Source of the DNA: Tieghemiomyces parasiticus
Taxonomy: Eukaryota > Kickxellomycota > Dimargaritomycetes > Dimargaritales > Dimargaritaceae
DNA length: 64,000 nucleotides
Direction: 5' to 3'
Assembly (NCBI GenBank): GCA_027575765.1
Contig: JANBPT010000029.1
Span: forward strand, 1-64,000
Shown: positions 12,426-24,925 of the stretch, piece by piece
Layout of the letters: every line of letters begins with the position of its first letter
How positions within the stretch are numbered: the first letter of the stretch is position 1
Notes under the pieces: generated by a model
Told to the model about the DNA's origin: nothing
The model's database searches: none
What the model saw: the letters and a program-made list of their open reading frames with translations, nothing else
Position numbers and translations under genes: made by a program

Positions 12426-13784
12426 TCAAGCCCATACCTCCCGGATCCACCGCTGCAGGTCGATCTGGGCGGCCATTGTCCGCACGATGAAAGGGTGGAG
12501 CAGCATCTCCCGGGGGGATGGCCGACGGGCGGGGTCCTTGATGAGGCAGACGGAGACGAAATGGCAGCATTCAGGGGACCAGCCGTCAGCCTCGGAGAGC
12601 TCGGGCTGGGGCATGCGCACGATGTAGTCGACGAGTTCAATGAAGGCCAGTGGCGGGTGCCCCGGTGGCGGGAACGGGAAGCGGTTCTGGGCGATCTCGA
12701 CCAACGACACGCCAAGTGACCACACATCGGACTGGACGGCATACCCGCCGCCTTGGATACGTTCCGGGGCCATGTAGTGGCCCGTACCTACGAAGGTCTG
12801 GGCCATGGAATTGACCAGTTCGCCGCTCACCCCAAAGTCACACAGCTTGATTTCGCCGCTGGACGAGACCAAAATGTTGGATGGTTTGACGTCGCGGTGG
12901 ATAATCTTGTGGTCGTGAAGATACACGAACCCGTGCAGTACCGACTCGGCAATTTTGCCCAGGACGCCCTCGCCGATCCGGGCCTGGCGGTCGCGGATCC
13001 GCTTGTAGATGGCATCGAGGCTGCCACCGTCGCAGTACTCGATACACATGGCAATCGACGACTGGTCCTCGTCAAAGAATGTGCCGTAGTATGATACAAT
13101 GTAGTCCGACTGGCACGTCCGCAGGAACGACAGCTCGCGGATGATTTGTTTGTGCACCGCCGGGTCCGGGTCGACCACCATCGTCTTGACCGCCATCACC
13201 ATTTGCGTCGGCCGGAATAGCGCCTTGTACACCGTGCCCATCGCACCCTCGCCCAGCCGCGTGCCCATTTCGATGTTCTCCGGTTTGATGTCCAGGAATG
13301 GTGTGATACCGGCCGTGGCGGCGTCACCACCGTTGCCGATTTCGAGGTTATCCCCACTTCCCGTGCCACACCCGTCCGTCCCGCCGTTTGACCGGCGACC
13401 CGAGCGACGGAACGAGTCGTTTGTGGACGAGATGTATTTGGAGTACTCCATAGCGTTGCTCAGGTGGTTTGTTGACCCACTTGAAGACGTGGCGGCCGTG
13501 GATGGACTCGGGCCACGGCTGCCGATGCCTCCTGGTGGGGCCCGACCGACGGTGGGGTCGATATGGAGCCCCGCGGGGCGGCCGGTCGAGCGACCGACGG
13601 GTGGGGTCGCGCCGGGGGCTTGAGCCTGAAAGTGGCCGTGTTGGATGGAGCTGGCGATGGACTCGACGGCGCCGGGTGGCGCCCCTACCTCCCCACTCGG
13701 GATGCGTAGACGAGTGATGGCGGGCCGTTTTCGCTGGTTTGTAGCATTGGAGCGGGCGAGCGATGACATGGCTGGCCCCGACAT
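12426..13784 (-). CDS. MAP kinase kinase (Ste7/Fuz7/Mkk family)
   Basis: A 452-residue dual-specificity kinase that phosphorylates a MAP kinase in a cytoplasmic signalling cascade. Residues 1-165 are a Ser/Gly/Pro-rich leader; residues 17-28 (RKRPAITRLRI) fit a MAPK-docking D-motif, basic then L-x-I. The kinase domain spans about 172-433. It has glycine loop GEGAMG (178-183), lysine K200 in AVK, HRD at 296-298, DFG at 316-318 and APE at 339-341. The activation segment NSMAQTFVGT carries S326 and T330 in the S-x-A-x-T spacing of MAPKKs. The C-terminus RWIREVWA matches the W-V/I-R-x-V-W ending of fungal Fuz7/Ste7-type enzymes, so the frame ends naturally at 12426. Two ATGs are possible, at 13784 and 13769; the second has a GCC just before the ATG. 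Whether it serves mating, invasive growth or cell-wall integrity cannot be told. Confidence 0.94.
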   Translation of the reverse strand: MSGPAMSSLARSNATNQRKRPAITRLRIPSGEVGAPPGAVESIASSIQHGHFQAQAPGATPPVGRSTGRPAGLHIDPTVGRAPPGGIGSRGPSPSTAATSSSGSTNHLSNAMEYSKYISSTNDSFRRSGRRSNGGTDGCGTGSGDNLEIGNGGDAATAGITPFLDIKPENIEMGTRLGEGAMGTVYKALFRPTQMVMAVKTMVVDPDPAVHKQIIRELSFLRTCQSDYIVSYYGTFFDEDQSSIAMCIEYCDGGSLDAIYKRIRDRQARIGEGVLGKIAESVLHGFVYLHDHKIIHRDVKPSNILVSSSGEIKLCDFGVSGELVNSMAQTFVGTGHYMAPERIQGGGYAVQSDVWSLGVSLVEIAQNRFPFPPPGHPPLAFIELVDYIVRMPQPELSEADGWSPECCHFVSVCLIKDPARRPSPREMLLHPFIVRTMAAQIDLQRWIREVWA

Positions 13785-15187
13785 AGACTAGCGAGGTCGG
13801 TGACGGGATGCGGCGGGATAGCAAGTAGCGTGGGATGCGAATTAGGTAAAATGGAGAAAGAGGATTGTCGGGCGTTGTGGAATGGTAGTAAGGGGAATGG
13901 TTGCACACGCCAGGTACGGAGAGGTCGGTCGCGGTTGAAATGAAGCGGATGGGCCAGCGTAGTACCAAGGGCTGTAGTCACCTCTGCGAGTGCCTTCTAT
14001 CTGTATTTCCTACACTGGGCAGAGCACAGAGACGGACAAGTAGGTCGGAGAGTGGAGGCCCAGCCCTCAGCCCCCCCTCTGGCGGAAGTCCCATGCTGCA
14101 GATCCCATGCCCTGCTGTTTCTTTCTGTCTAGCCTGGCGCCCAGTCCCCCCCCCAACGGATAGTACCCCCAAGTCCGTCGCCGCCCAGCGCCTGGAATCT
14201 ACTGTGGGCTGCGAGTTCCGCGTGTGTTCTATTTTCCCCGGACAGTTTTTTTATTACTTGGTCTGGATATTCGCGTTTCGTTACCCAGGAAATTGGACAC
14301 CATGACTACTAGCCAACCCAACCGAGCAAATGAGGAGGAGAGAGAGAGAGAGAGGGAGGATTCGAAGTCAGCCGGCACCTGATCGCCGCCTTCTAGCAGA
14401 CCACTTATAACTGATTATCTAACGAGGCCGTATTAACTGTCTGCATTGTGCGGGCCTGGTGGGATGCACGCTGCAGCACTAACTGCGCTCACTGCACATA
14501 TCTCGGAGCACCAGTATCGACATCACGCAGCGACGTGCCTGCCATCTGTGGCAGGGAGTGGGCTATTTTTCCTACTCATTAATAACACGTCACGGTCCGA
14601 GGTGTGATGCTCGACATTACGAATGCGATTGTAATAACGGCTTCGGTAGAGAGAATATGTATTATAGCAGTCTACAGGCACCTCGGTATCTTGAATTTTA
14701 GAGGGCTGCTGCCTAAATGAACACTGTCTGTTGCAACTTTCCGACCAGAGAGGAGAAAAAAAAGACGATTAATAGCATTGTGTGAAAAATGATGCCGGCA
14801 AGTAATTGGAGTGACGCCAACATTATGGACTGAATACCCGAACGAGTCGTTCTCCAACATATCAGTCACTAAAGTCATCAGTTAATTCCTACATATTCAT
14901 TTGTTTTAGTACTTTGACAAAGGATAATGGGGGTAGTCTTGGCTATTGTAAATGTTAAGAGAGCAAACTGGCCGGCGAAGCAGAAAAAAAAGCTAAAAAG
15001 AAAGACAGCGTACGACGCCGGTGGCACCGGTAGGGATGGTTAAAAGGGACGCGTTGAGAAGGGTAGTAATGTGACAGGTAAGATGGTAGGTGGTATGGAG
15101 TGTATGTAGCGGGCCCGGGAGGGGCCACTGCCCGGTCGAATGGAAGCGACCAAAGGTGTACGTGGGCTGGCGCTGGGCGAACAGGTC
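13785..15187. promoter_or_regulatory. Upstream region of the MAP kinase kinase and 3' flank of the membrane protein
   Basis: About 13785-13930 is purine-rich on + (pyrimidine leader for the minus-strand kinase). CTTATA at 14404-14409 reads TATAAG on the minus strand, about 620 bases upstream of the kinase start, and is a weak TATA candidate. A GA microsatellite lies at 14338-14354. About 14580-15010 is AT-rich and holds the 3' flank of the next minus-strand gene. No gene is seen. Confidence 0.4.
14338..14354. repeat. (GA)n microsatellite
   Basis: About eight GA units within a longer purine tract. Confidence 0.8.
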
Positions 15188-16450
15188 CTACATTTGGGAG
15201 CCGCGAGAAGCCAATTCGACCCAGCTGGCATCGGAAGCGGACCCCAATCCGGCGCTGACATTGCTGTTGCGGCGGCTGCTGGGACTATGCACCCGACCTG
15301 AGTAAGCCACGTGCGGCGGCGCAACAGGATGCGCGTGGTCATTAACCGACCCTACCGACACGTCCACCAGGCCCTCGTCCTCCATTGCCGTCAGAACGGT
15401 ACTCAGGTCGCTCATGCGCGACGATGCAATGTGGGAGGGCATTAGGGAGGGCACGGACGGTGCCAATAGACTGTTGGCGGCGCTGGCGTAGTTGTCGCTA
15501 GGGGAGTCCTGGCTTCCAGTGTGGTTGAGGGCTACCGCCGGCTCGGCCGGTCCTTGCGAAGAAAGGTTCAGGCGGGCGGAGGAAGAAGAAGCGGTGGTGG
15601 ACGACGAGCCAACGCTGGACCGGGTAGCAATGGCCGGCGGGGCGTTAAGCGAGCTACGCTCCAGCTGCCAGGCAGAGCCGGCCAGATGGGTGCTGCCACC
15701 GCCAAAGGCGAACGGATCGGGTGAGGTGGTCCGTGTCACCGAGGCAGGGTGTGAAGCTACTACGGTGGGGTCATGCGGACGCGGGCCAGGCAATAGCTCG
15801 GAGTCGAATTCAGTCTTGACCGTTCTCGGCTTACCATCGACCGCGGAGGGGTCGGATGTAGCCAGAACCGCTCGGCGGGCTTGCACTTCCGCTTCCAGAC
15901 GAGCCAATGCCCGCTTCTCGTCTTGAAGTTCCCGCCAGCGTCTCTCGTTGGCCTGTTCCATGGCCTGGAGATAAGAGTATTCGCGTTGAATGTCTTCCTC
16001 CGTGCGGCCAAACTGGTCGATACGGAAGGTGCCGGCGGCCTTGCGCCGCCGCAGAACGTGGGTCTCGGAGTAACATAGACGGCTGTGGTCATCATTGTTA
16101 TCATCGTTACCGGCGGGACTCGAACGTGAGGGCAGGTGGAACGGAGGTAGGGTCTCAGTGCCGGTCCAGGGGCCGGGTTCGTTCGCTGCATGGCGCCGTA
16201 ATTCCGCCAAGCTAACGTGCGTCGTCGGCTCGTTCTTTTCGTCGGCCAGACGAGCGGCTCTCCCAGCGCCGTAGTAGTACTGGTGGTACTCGGCGTAGGA
16301 GTTGAAGTGCGGGTTGGTCAGGTGACGAATACACTCCCGCTCCTCTTCCTCTTCATGGCGATTGCGGAGCTCCTGGACGATAATGATACCGGCCACGGTC
16401 AGCAGGGTGACCGTCCCGGCTACGAGCATGCCGAGCTGGGGAATGGGCAT
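15188..16450 (-). CDS. Single-pass membrane protein with cytosolic coiled coil and disordered tail
   Basis: A 420-residue, single-exon protein of unrecognised family. One membrane segment lies at residues 7-26 (LGMLVAGTVTLLTVAGIIIV). It is followed by a charged linker (ELRNRHEEEEERE) and a Tyr/His patch (AEYHQYYYGAGRA). Residues of about 145-195 form a charged helix or short coiled coil (EEDIQREYSYLQAMEQANER, then RALARLEAEVQARR). The rest is Ser/Pro/Thr-rich and disordered. With positive charges just after the membrane segment, the long C-terminal part is probably cytosolic, making this a signal-anchor protein. The start ATG at 16448-16450 follows AGC in a fair context, and its leader is pyrimidine-rich on the minus strand. 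Codon use matches the neighbouring genes. Function is unknown. Confidence 0.82.
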   Translation of the reverse strand: MPIPQLGMLVAGTVTLLTVAGIIIVQELRNRHEEEEERECIRHLTNPHFNSYAEYHQYYYGAGRAARLADEKNEPTTHVSLAELRRHAANEPGPWTGTETLPPFHLPSRSSPAGNDDNNDDHSRLCYSETHVLRRRKAAGTFRIDQFGRTEEDIQREYSYLQAMEQANERRWRELQDEKRALARLEAEVQARRAVLATSDPSAVDGKPRTVKTEFDSELLPGPRPHDPTVVASHPASVTRTTSPDPFAFGGGSTHLAGSAWQLERSSLNAPPAIATRSSVGSSSTTASSSSARLNLSSQGPAEPAVALNHTGSQDSPSDNYASAANSLLAPSVPSLMPSHIASSRMSDLSTVLTAMEDEGLVDVSVGSVNDHAHPVAPPHVAYSGRVHSPSSRRNSNVSAGLGSASDASWVELASRGSQM

Positions 16451-16926
16451 GCTGACGGTGAGGGGGGAGGGTAAAGGCGAAGCGGCCTGTGAAACGAGGG
16501 GTAGACGGCAACAGTCAACCGGCGCAAGTTAACTAAAGTTCGAAAGGTAGGGAAATGGAGAGGGCGGAAGCGGTTTATCGAAGAGGCCAGTCGGGCAAAG
16601 GTGGCAGCGCCAAGAGAATCCCCAGAGGGGCTAAGGAAAGCAGTGGAGGCTTAGAGGGTTTCGCCGTCCCAGCACGGCAGCGGGGTGAGTTTAAGGTGGG
16701 AGAGAGTCAGCTGTTGCAGGAGCGTGGGGAGGCGGTAGGAGGAGGAAGCTACGCTGCGAGATATGCGGATGCTAGCGCGGTAATCAAAGCCACCTACCAG
16801 TCACGAAAGGGTCCTTAGGAATCAATGGCGCTGGAATTATGCAAATGACAAACACTAGCAAACTGCAAAGGTGGGGTCCGCAAAGTCGGAAGGGACGGTA
16901 AGGCCACGCTGGCTTCTGGTTTTATA
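16451..16926 (-). promoter_or_regulatory. Promoter and pyrimidine-rich leader with TATA box for the one-pass membrane protein
   Basis: TTTTATA at 16920-16926 reads TATAAAA on the minus strand, 470 bases upstream of the ATG. Between them the coding strand is C/T-rich, the same arrangement seen for other genes in the window. Confidence 0.5.
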
Positions 16927-19486
16927 GCCGCCGCATGCTGCGCCATTTCTACAGAAAGGCTTGGCACCATCCAAAGGCCCCTGTCGCCCTCCTACTCCGC
17001 TGCAGCTCGGAGCGGATAGTAAAGGCGGACACCGGCTTGCCCGGCACGGCGCGTGACCCTTCCCTCCCCGCCCACGAGCGAATCATGGCCAGTTTGGTCA
17101 TAACAGATCAGGAAGGTGGGGAGGGTGAGGGGGGAATATTCCTCTCACCCACGGATCCGATCTTTTACCTGCCAACCTCGTGTGCCATTCTGTTTGGCGG
17201 CTTAACCTTCACCCTCCGCCCCGGATTGCGCCAAAGGTGGACAGTCAGGAAACGTAGACGGCACCTGCACAGTCAGCGAGGGTGGCTGATGAGTTGGGGG
17301 CGGGATCAATAATGAGTGAAGAAGCGATCATGTAGAATATTACTTGGAGTGGTGAATTGAAGTTGGCCAAAGGGCGGTCGGTTGTTTCGCCCCTCCCCTT
17401 GCCGCCTTAACTTCGGGGGGCGATTTTTAGCTGGACTCACCCACATGTGATAAAGGCTGATGTTGTCCTTGGAAAGTACTGTACTCTTAATTCTACCCAA
17501 CGCCAGCGGCATTGACGGTTCTAATAGGGAATTCAACTTCCACCATCTGTCTCCCCCGCAAGAGATCTGGGTCAATTGATTTATCGATCAGTCCATTGAT
17601 GTCTGCTCCGTAATTACTCGGTAAAAAAAAGAAGTGTCACGAGTCGGGGTAGATGGCCAATGCCATCCCCAAGCTGCCAGACTTAACGTCCCGTGTCAGT
17701 TGGGTCATCTGGAGTTCAAGCCGTGGTGACGCGAGCCCACTAATACTACGTTCCTTATTTCCACTATCAAGATAAAGACGAGCCACCACACGCTCTTTGG
17801 CCCCTTGAATATGAACGGTGACAATATGTGGAAAGGCCCGCCTGTGGCTACCCCTCCCTTCAAGTTCATAATTTTAGATACCTCTGGGCTATACTAGGGC
17901 TCCGAATAGCCCAAGTGTCAATCTGGGTAAGAAATAAGATGAGCCCCCCTCTTCTCTACATCAGGTATCTACCGACTCCTATACAGCCTGGCCCACGAGA
18001 GGCTACGCTACCAGCACCCCTCAAACCTTGAAATTGAATAATTATATCGCGTATTGTTCACCGTCGAATTGTTTATACCGTATCAACCTCGGTGCGGGTA
18101 CGATACGGTAGGCAACTCTTAACGAATCCATTATGTGGCAAAACTGATAGGCACTACCTAATAGTTAGTTTATAGCCGACGATATACAGTACGCACCAAT
18201 CTACAGTTCATCATGCGAACGATTACCTCGTATGTTTGGGCCAATATATTACTCCATTCTAGCTGAGCAAGACTGAACGTTAAACGTAAAAAAACCAACG
18301 CGAGAGATTTGTGTCGAAACTGCAAATCAGGGTCTCGGTTCTCTTTAATTACAATTAGCATAACCGCTACCAACTCCTGGTCAGCGACAGGTTAGAGGCA
18401 TCCGCCTGTGTCACCTGTCCCTAGCATTATCCCCCTGCTCAACGAACGGTCCGATCTATCAATTCCCTCGGATCTTCCTGTCAGGCTCCTTTAATTTTTA
18501 TTCACATTGCTACCAGCGACACAGCCGCCCCCGGACTAGAGGCGGTCCCATCAGTCCCATGTGTCACCCAGAAATTAAAAAAACGTATTTAATTTTTTAT
18601 TAACATTACTGATGTGATGTAGCCGCCGCTGATTGACACATGGAGAGGAGGGTATTTGGCATGGACTTTATTAAAGTGAACTAGAGAAAAGGTATCTAAA
18701 GTAGGGATGTTGGTCTATAAAAAAAGAATCATGATCTGGGTATTAAATATACTCGCAGTCTCCCTAGTCCCGCGGCAGGCAATTTCCGAGAGACTTCCGA
18801 TTTAAATCGTGCACCTATAGCCTTTTACACCCCCGGTGGCTATGTGGCTACCCCTCCGTATATGACGATAGCAGGCAAGTATAAAAGAGTGCAAGGTAGG
18901 GAATTGGGGGGAAAATAGTGACCATATCCAGAGCGAGATAGAGAAAATGATCAGACTGACGTGGTAGAAACGTGAGTACTAAAAAATAATGATGCATAGA
19001 CTATAATCGCTAAGAACGAAGTGAATTTGGGATTAGTGCCGTGAAAATGTTAACCCCGGGCGTCTTCCGGATGCCTATTTATTTGAGATTTGAAAGTCTG
19101 ATCGGATCACTGACCAATTATAGAGGCGACTGATCCGAGGTGGATTTATGGTCCACCACAGTCGGAATTCGATAGTATAGCATTATTGTAACCACCCCCC
19201 TTCAAGTCTAACTATATTCAGCCAATGTGGATTTGCAGATTCTGATACTGGTCCGAATCGGAGTCAGTCATCTCATAGCCGATGGTACGGGATGGAATGA
19301 GAACTGTCAACCCCTTCCCTTGACTTATACCAATCCACCCGATACAATACCGCACAGTGTGTCTATTATAAGGTTGCTGATAATAATATGGTGTGCAGAG
19401 TGCATCCTAAACGGGCAGATTTAATTTATCGGCGCAGTCGGGAACATTGCTGTCAAAACAAGAGAGATGATGATGTGTTTGTGGGG

Positions 19487-19501
19487 GAGAGAGAGAGAGA
19501 G
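19487..19501. repeat. (GA)n microsatellite
   Basis: Seven GA units in a purine tract that continues to about 19530. Confidence 0.8.
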
Positions 19502-20478
19502 GGGGGAAGAGAGAGATAAAGGGAGGGAAAGGACTTAAATTACGTCGCTACATGGTAGGAGACTAATGAAATAAAAGAGGTTAGAACTGGCCAATAGCCA
19601 TTGAGTAACATAGCCACAGTAGAAGGGGTACGAAATTGCTCATCTTACGCCCAGCACGCAGCCCCTACTCGGAGAGTCTCCAGTAGAGATTCCAATCGGC
19701 CGTGTATATTAGATAGACTGAACGAGCCGGGGTAGCCAGCAATCTAGAATATCACTACCGACCATCAACCCGACAGTCTGCCTACTGATAAGCAGGCTCC
19801 GCATCTGTGGTCAGAAGCTTTGGAGGCTCTAATTGTCGACCGTCACGAACGCAAGCGAAAAGGTCAGGGGGGAGGAGCAAAAAGGGGAGGGGTTTAATTA
19901 ACGAAGCCCGCCCCCCCCAAGAAATTGAACATGGCTAAAGTTGGCAGCTGGCGACACAATCTAAGATCGACCCACCTATGGTCAATCTCGGATGGCAAAG
20001 CCCATGGTGTGGCATGGTAAAGTAGCTGTGCAAATTCTCTAAATAACCGACAGGACCACTTCCTGTCGCCTCTCTGCCAATTTTATACGTCTCAACGCCA
20101 CCACCGGCAAGTGACTCGGTGAGTATTAGATTAGGGCTTAGCACATTATGAATATATATATAAATCTTCATCCAGCAATGGTATATGCGCACGTACGCAC
20201 TCTCGATGACAGGAGTCTTATCAGAAATTGATTGGTGAGAACATGGTTTCGAGTGGGTGTCCGTCTTAGTTAGTTAACCGATGTAGCTCACCCCCCTTTC
20301 TCTTGTTGTGTAAGTATCGTGAGGCCTGACTACAATGGTGAAAAGGAAAGAAGAACAGGGCGAACTTCACGGTCAATCGGGATTTACGATAAGTTGTAGG
20401 TCACGAAGTATCCCTCAATTCTCTTATATGTGTTACCCTGGTATATATTGGAGGGATGGTGAGACTTGCTGGATTTCC

Positions 20479-20491
20479 ATATATATATATT
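20479..20491. repeat. (AT)n microsatellite
   Basis: Short perfect AT alternation. Confidence 0.7.
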
Positions 20492-21500
20492 ACCTACCAA
20501 TCCCTTGAGTTACCGAGCCAATATTTCCATGTGTAAGCGATCCCGGTTGGAAGGGCAATAATTGAGGGACACGAAGGGGTTAAATAGGGCATCCAATTTG
20601 AGCGAAATATGATAGAGGGGGAAGGGGATATCGGAGAAGGGGAAGTCAACGGTGACCTTAGCTAACCAAAAATAGAGGATCGAAGAAAGAGGTAGACTGC
20701 CGTAAGATCTTTTCAAATTGAGAGTGGAATCCGGGGGATGGAGGAGGAGGGGGGGGCATAGAAGACGGTAACTCCCATGGTTTGGCTAACTAGTAGTAGA
20801 CAGTAGGGCGGAGCTCGCGCATTCGCCGTTGGTCGGCTGAAGGTGCCCCTCCCCTCTGTACACAAGGTTGAGCAGTTGGGAATTGGCACCAAGGAGGGAG
20901 TCTCATTATTTATACTTGTCAGATATAGAAGAAATATCGCGACAAGGGGGGGGGAGGTTCAACCTCACCTTTACTAAATAGTTAAGAAAAACAATAATGA
21001 GGATTCCAGAGGAGCTGTCAAATGTTGATACCTTTAGCCGAGTAAGATGGCCGGAGGCAGCTCGTCAAAGCACGGACACTACCAGTCAAAAATAAAGGAT
21101 AGGCCAGAGCACAGTAATACTATAATTTTCCAACGAGTTCCCGCCATTCCGATGATGGATATTACGCCACCAGTGTGTAGTATTTGTGGTGTGTGTCCCG
21201 TGAATCTGCGTTTCGATGGAGGCAAATTCTGCGTGTAACGATCCGAGCCGTTTGCGTGTGCGTGTGCATTGATGAGCATAAGGCAAGATGAGAATGTTAA
21301 CAGAATGGGAAAAAGTCGAGTCTATCAGTACGTTAGCTCACAGCAGGCTGCAATTATTTTATCCATTTCTTAAATGAGGCTTCTCTGCCCAACCGATTCA
21401 CCTTTAGGGTGCCTCCCCTCCATTACATCGCATGGAGAGTGGCCCGAGTACCTTGCTTTTGTCACAGCTTAGCCCTGCGATAACAAGGCCGGAAAGTGCT

Positions 21501-22255
21501 TTATGAACCTGGTGCGGAACAGCCTTTGTGCTGGCACTTCACCCGCGGCTTCTTGTCAGCAGTAGTAGTAGTGGTCTTGCACTTTGCAGCCTTGACAGGT
21601 GCCAGACCACCACCACCACCATCATCCTGGGACTTTGCACACTGGAACCACTCCGGAATCTCACCGTTGGCCCGGAGACTCAAGAGGATCGTGGTGTAGT
21701 AAATACACGGGGGTTGAGAATACGATAGAAAAGCAGAGGGTTATATAGCAGTCTCTCGTTTATTAAGGCGGCCAGTGGACAGATACTATATATCCAATCC
21801 GGCCTTGACTTCCAACCGTTGTTGTGAAGTGGCAGCAACGATGAATACACCATAGGAAAAGCAGCAGGGAAAAACACAGCAGGAAGGACACGAGAGCACA
21901 ATGCAGCATGCTATTGTAAGAAAGACTCATCGTAGGATAATGCATCAAACAGTGCAGGTGACTTCGATGGACTCAGCTTATCGTGATCGTTCCGAGTCCA
22001 GGTGAGAGGTCACTGTTAAGGGTGCGATTATTCCGACCACAATAATCAGCAATGGTGTTGAATAGTATCCCCCATCAGTTTACAGCCCAGCCATCAATGG
22101 CATTTACCTAGGCTGGTAAGGCAAGTGGCGTCTACCTTGGCACTGCCGGTGCAGCTCGAGGACTTGATGACCAACAGCAACAGGCGCAACGCAGGATCCA
22201 CCAGTTCTGGTGCAAAATGCGACGATGCATACTGGCTGGCCACAGCCCGTGCAAA
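21501..22255 (-). pseudogene. Possible exons or remnant of a cysteine-containing secreted protein
   Basis: Two minus-strand segments look more coding than their surroundings. At 22255-22135 a frame has cysteines in CTGC, PVC, AFC, GSC and RQC contexts. At 21683-21501 a frame reads NGEIPEWFQCAKSQ, then a Gly and Thr run, then KPRVKCQHKGC before a stop. Between them, around 21918-21830, a frame has a strongly hydrophobic signal-like run. The segments lie in different frames, and I cannot find splice sites that join them convincingly. It may be a decayed gene, a gene with unrecognised introns, or chance. Confidence 0.2.
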
Positions 22256-24152
22256 CTACAGTAGATAGCCGAAGGCTAATATTTGCCGTAATTAGGTCCG
22301 CATAAGAGACTATATTAGGATGTGGCAACGGAATAAGAGAGGGAGGGCTTGGCAATCATGGGTCATTCTAAGCGCCCAGTGTTCACCTATGACCCTGCGC
22401 TCGGTTTACTGACTAGTTGAGCTATATCCGCGCCTCCCCTCTCCTCCTCTAACGCTCATAATTTATGTCGTGTGATTTCGATCCAGCTGCCGATTGTGGT
22501 CACCATAATCAACCCTGCTGATTAAGTGAATGCGGCGAAGTGTCCGGGCTAATTCCTGCACTCTCTCTAATCGGAAAATAGCCACTCCTGATTAATTGTT
22601 TTTCCCTTTGTTCTTCCATTTTATTAATGATCCAAAGTTTTATATTCTCTTCAGCGGATGCCTCCGGCACCGCCTTATGTAACCTTGCACTTATTGGACT
22701 GCTAATTGTACTCCGACGTATATATGTACCGGCCCCAATTTATCCAATAAACGATAGTAACCACCTCTTAAAGCCTCAACTTCTAATTGCTGACTCCCTG
22801 GGCCACCTGTGGCCTCCAGTACCTTACTTCCCCCCCCCAATTTTCGTTACCACAACAATTCCCAGCCCTGATTCAGATGCAGTTACGGGGTCGGCCAGAC
22901 GATTATGTCAAGAAATCAGAACAAGTTATTTATTGGTAATAATCCACAACGTCTCTCGCATTACAACAGCAAACTATCCGTACTCCTCCATCACTCGCTG
23001 CTAAAAGGCTATTGCCCAGTCTATTTCTACAACACCGCAGCACTTGGCCTTGCGTACGTCAATGCGGCAAAAGAAAATCTTTGATATATACACTCACGGC
23101 ATGAAGACGGAAGAAAGAGAGAAACGAAAAGAGAGAGAGAGAGACCGCATGGCCCCCGGTCGTTCCTACGTGCCGTCCGTTACTAGCCAGGTAAGTCCCA
23201 AAATTAAGGACATAACCATTTCCAATCAACGGTGCCATATCAATGTATAAACAGGGTGGCGAGGTTAGTCCCCGTTACTACCATGATTGGCAGCTGAGCG
23301 CCCCAACAGGTATAATGGAATTAAAGGGAGGTGGAGCGTTACGAACGCACGGAGGTTGGTGTACGGAGGGCAGGATGGTGGCGGAATGGGGCTCGGAGCG
23401 AAAGAGTGAGGGAATGGGAGCCCGAAACGGCGATCGCTCATTAGTCACCGTCGCTAAGCATGATATAACGTGGATACAGCGAATACTTCACGCTGATCGC
23501 GTAATTTTCTGCTCGTCTCTCTAACTCTCCGCCTCCCTCACCTCCTATCTGCCTTCTCTGTCACCACTAATTTCAATATCCGCTCAGCATTTCCCCACTC
23601 CCCCATCCTCCCTCCTCTGTGATGTACCGGTTAATGTCGGGCATGGAATGATATCCCCACCTAAATAGGGATTGATAACAGAGGTAGGCTGTGTCGGTGG
23701 GAGGGAAATGAAACGGGGTGACCGTGTTAATCCTCATTTCCGATATCCTACCCCTTCGCTACAATGTGCCATATGAGAAAAAAGGCGGTGAGGGAGAGGA
23801 CAGATGCAGCTAGAACTCCTGTCCTTTAGGAATATCGAAGGGGAGAGAGGGGGTAAGATATGTGCGAGGCCGCCAGCTCACGGTGTTCCGACTGAAGAGG
23901 ATGGTAAACCTGTTTGTCATGCGTCCCCCCTCCACTGCACTGACTTGCTAGCAGTAGCTGTCGCAGTCCCATTCCTTCATCAGTTGCGATCGTGTTTTTA
24001 GACTGATAACATGGCGATGTTTTGCATCAATATCAAGCCTCGCACTCTACCGCAACAAGACACCATGGAGGATATGACGGCAATGTATTCTTTGATCACG
24101 AGGGGTTACTATGCCTTCATTGGATAGCTGGCGGGATCTGTGGTTTTGTGTC

Positions 24153-24173
24153 TGTGTGTGTGTGTGTGTGTGT
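24153..24173. repeat. (TG)n microsatellite
   Basis: About ten TG units. Confidence 0.85.
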
Positions 24174-24906
24174 ATGTGAAGACTGGGCTTACACTTGGCC
24201 AGTTTGCGTTCCTCGTGCTGCACGACAGCAAGATACTAGGGCCCAGGGTATGCGGTGTGTGAAAGCCCAATAGCGAGCCACCACCGCTGCTATGGGGTTT
24301 ACACTTGATACCCTAACTATTTGTAGGGTACCAAGTGTACCGGTGGGAGTCAACGGATAGATAGACCCCTCCGTCTAGGACGATGCACACCGGGGTGCCA
24401 CACCAATCATGAGGCCAGTATCATCCGCCTTAATTAGATTTCGACAGTAAAACCACTGCAACCTATGGTAATGTATGGCGGAGAAAGGGGATGTAGAGAA
24501 CACACTTATTGCGGTAGAAAAGAAGGGGGGAGGGGCGGTGTGTTTCGGTGTTGTCATCAAGAAAGCTGAACCCCGACCTAGAGGATGTGCTCTTTAACGG
24601 AAAGTTGTTGGCCCGACCACATAATGAAGCCATTCAGTACCAACCCCCCTCCTCCTCCCTCTATCTTCTCCACAATCCAATCACCCCTTGTCGCCGCCAC
24701 TAACCGGACTCCGGGTAAATAAACCGTCTCCATTATTTATCGCATCCTAATGTAAACAACTCTTACCGCCGCCACCCCCCTCCTTCCTCCAGTATACGTA
24801 CATTAAACAAGGTATCCGCCCCGGCTCACTGCCCACATTCCCTAGTATCATCAGACTTACCTCGCTCCTATCGTTTCGGTGCACACACTCTCTTTACCAT
24901 TGAAGT

Positions 24907-24925
24907 GGAGAGAGAGAGAGAGAGA
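24907..24925. repeat. (GA)n microsatellite
   Basis: Nine GA units followed by ATAG and GTGA short repeats to about 24955. Confidence 0.8.

Noticed and set aside
12275..12446. Minus-strand splice pair GTATGG...CTCGCAG at the end of the MAPKK
   Set aside because: Using it would replace the final V-W-A with unrelated residues, while the unspliced end matches the fungal MAPKK C-terminus.
16935..17312. ATG-started 125-codon + frame
   Set aside because: It begins a few bases from the minus-strand TATA candidate and shows no domain, and codon use looks random.
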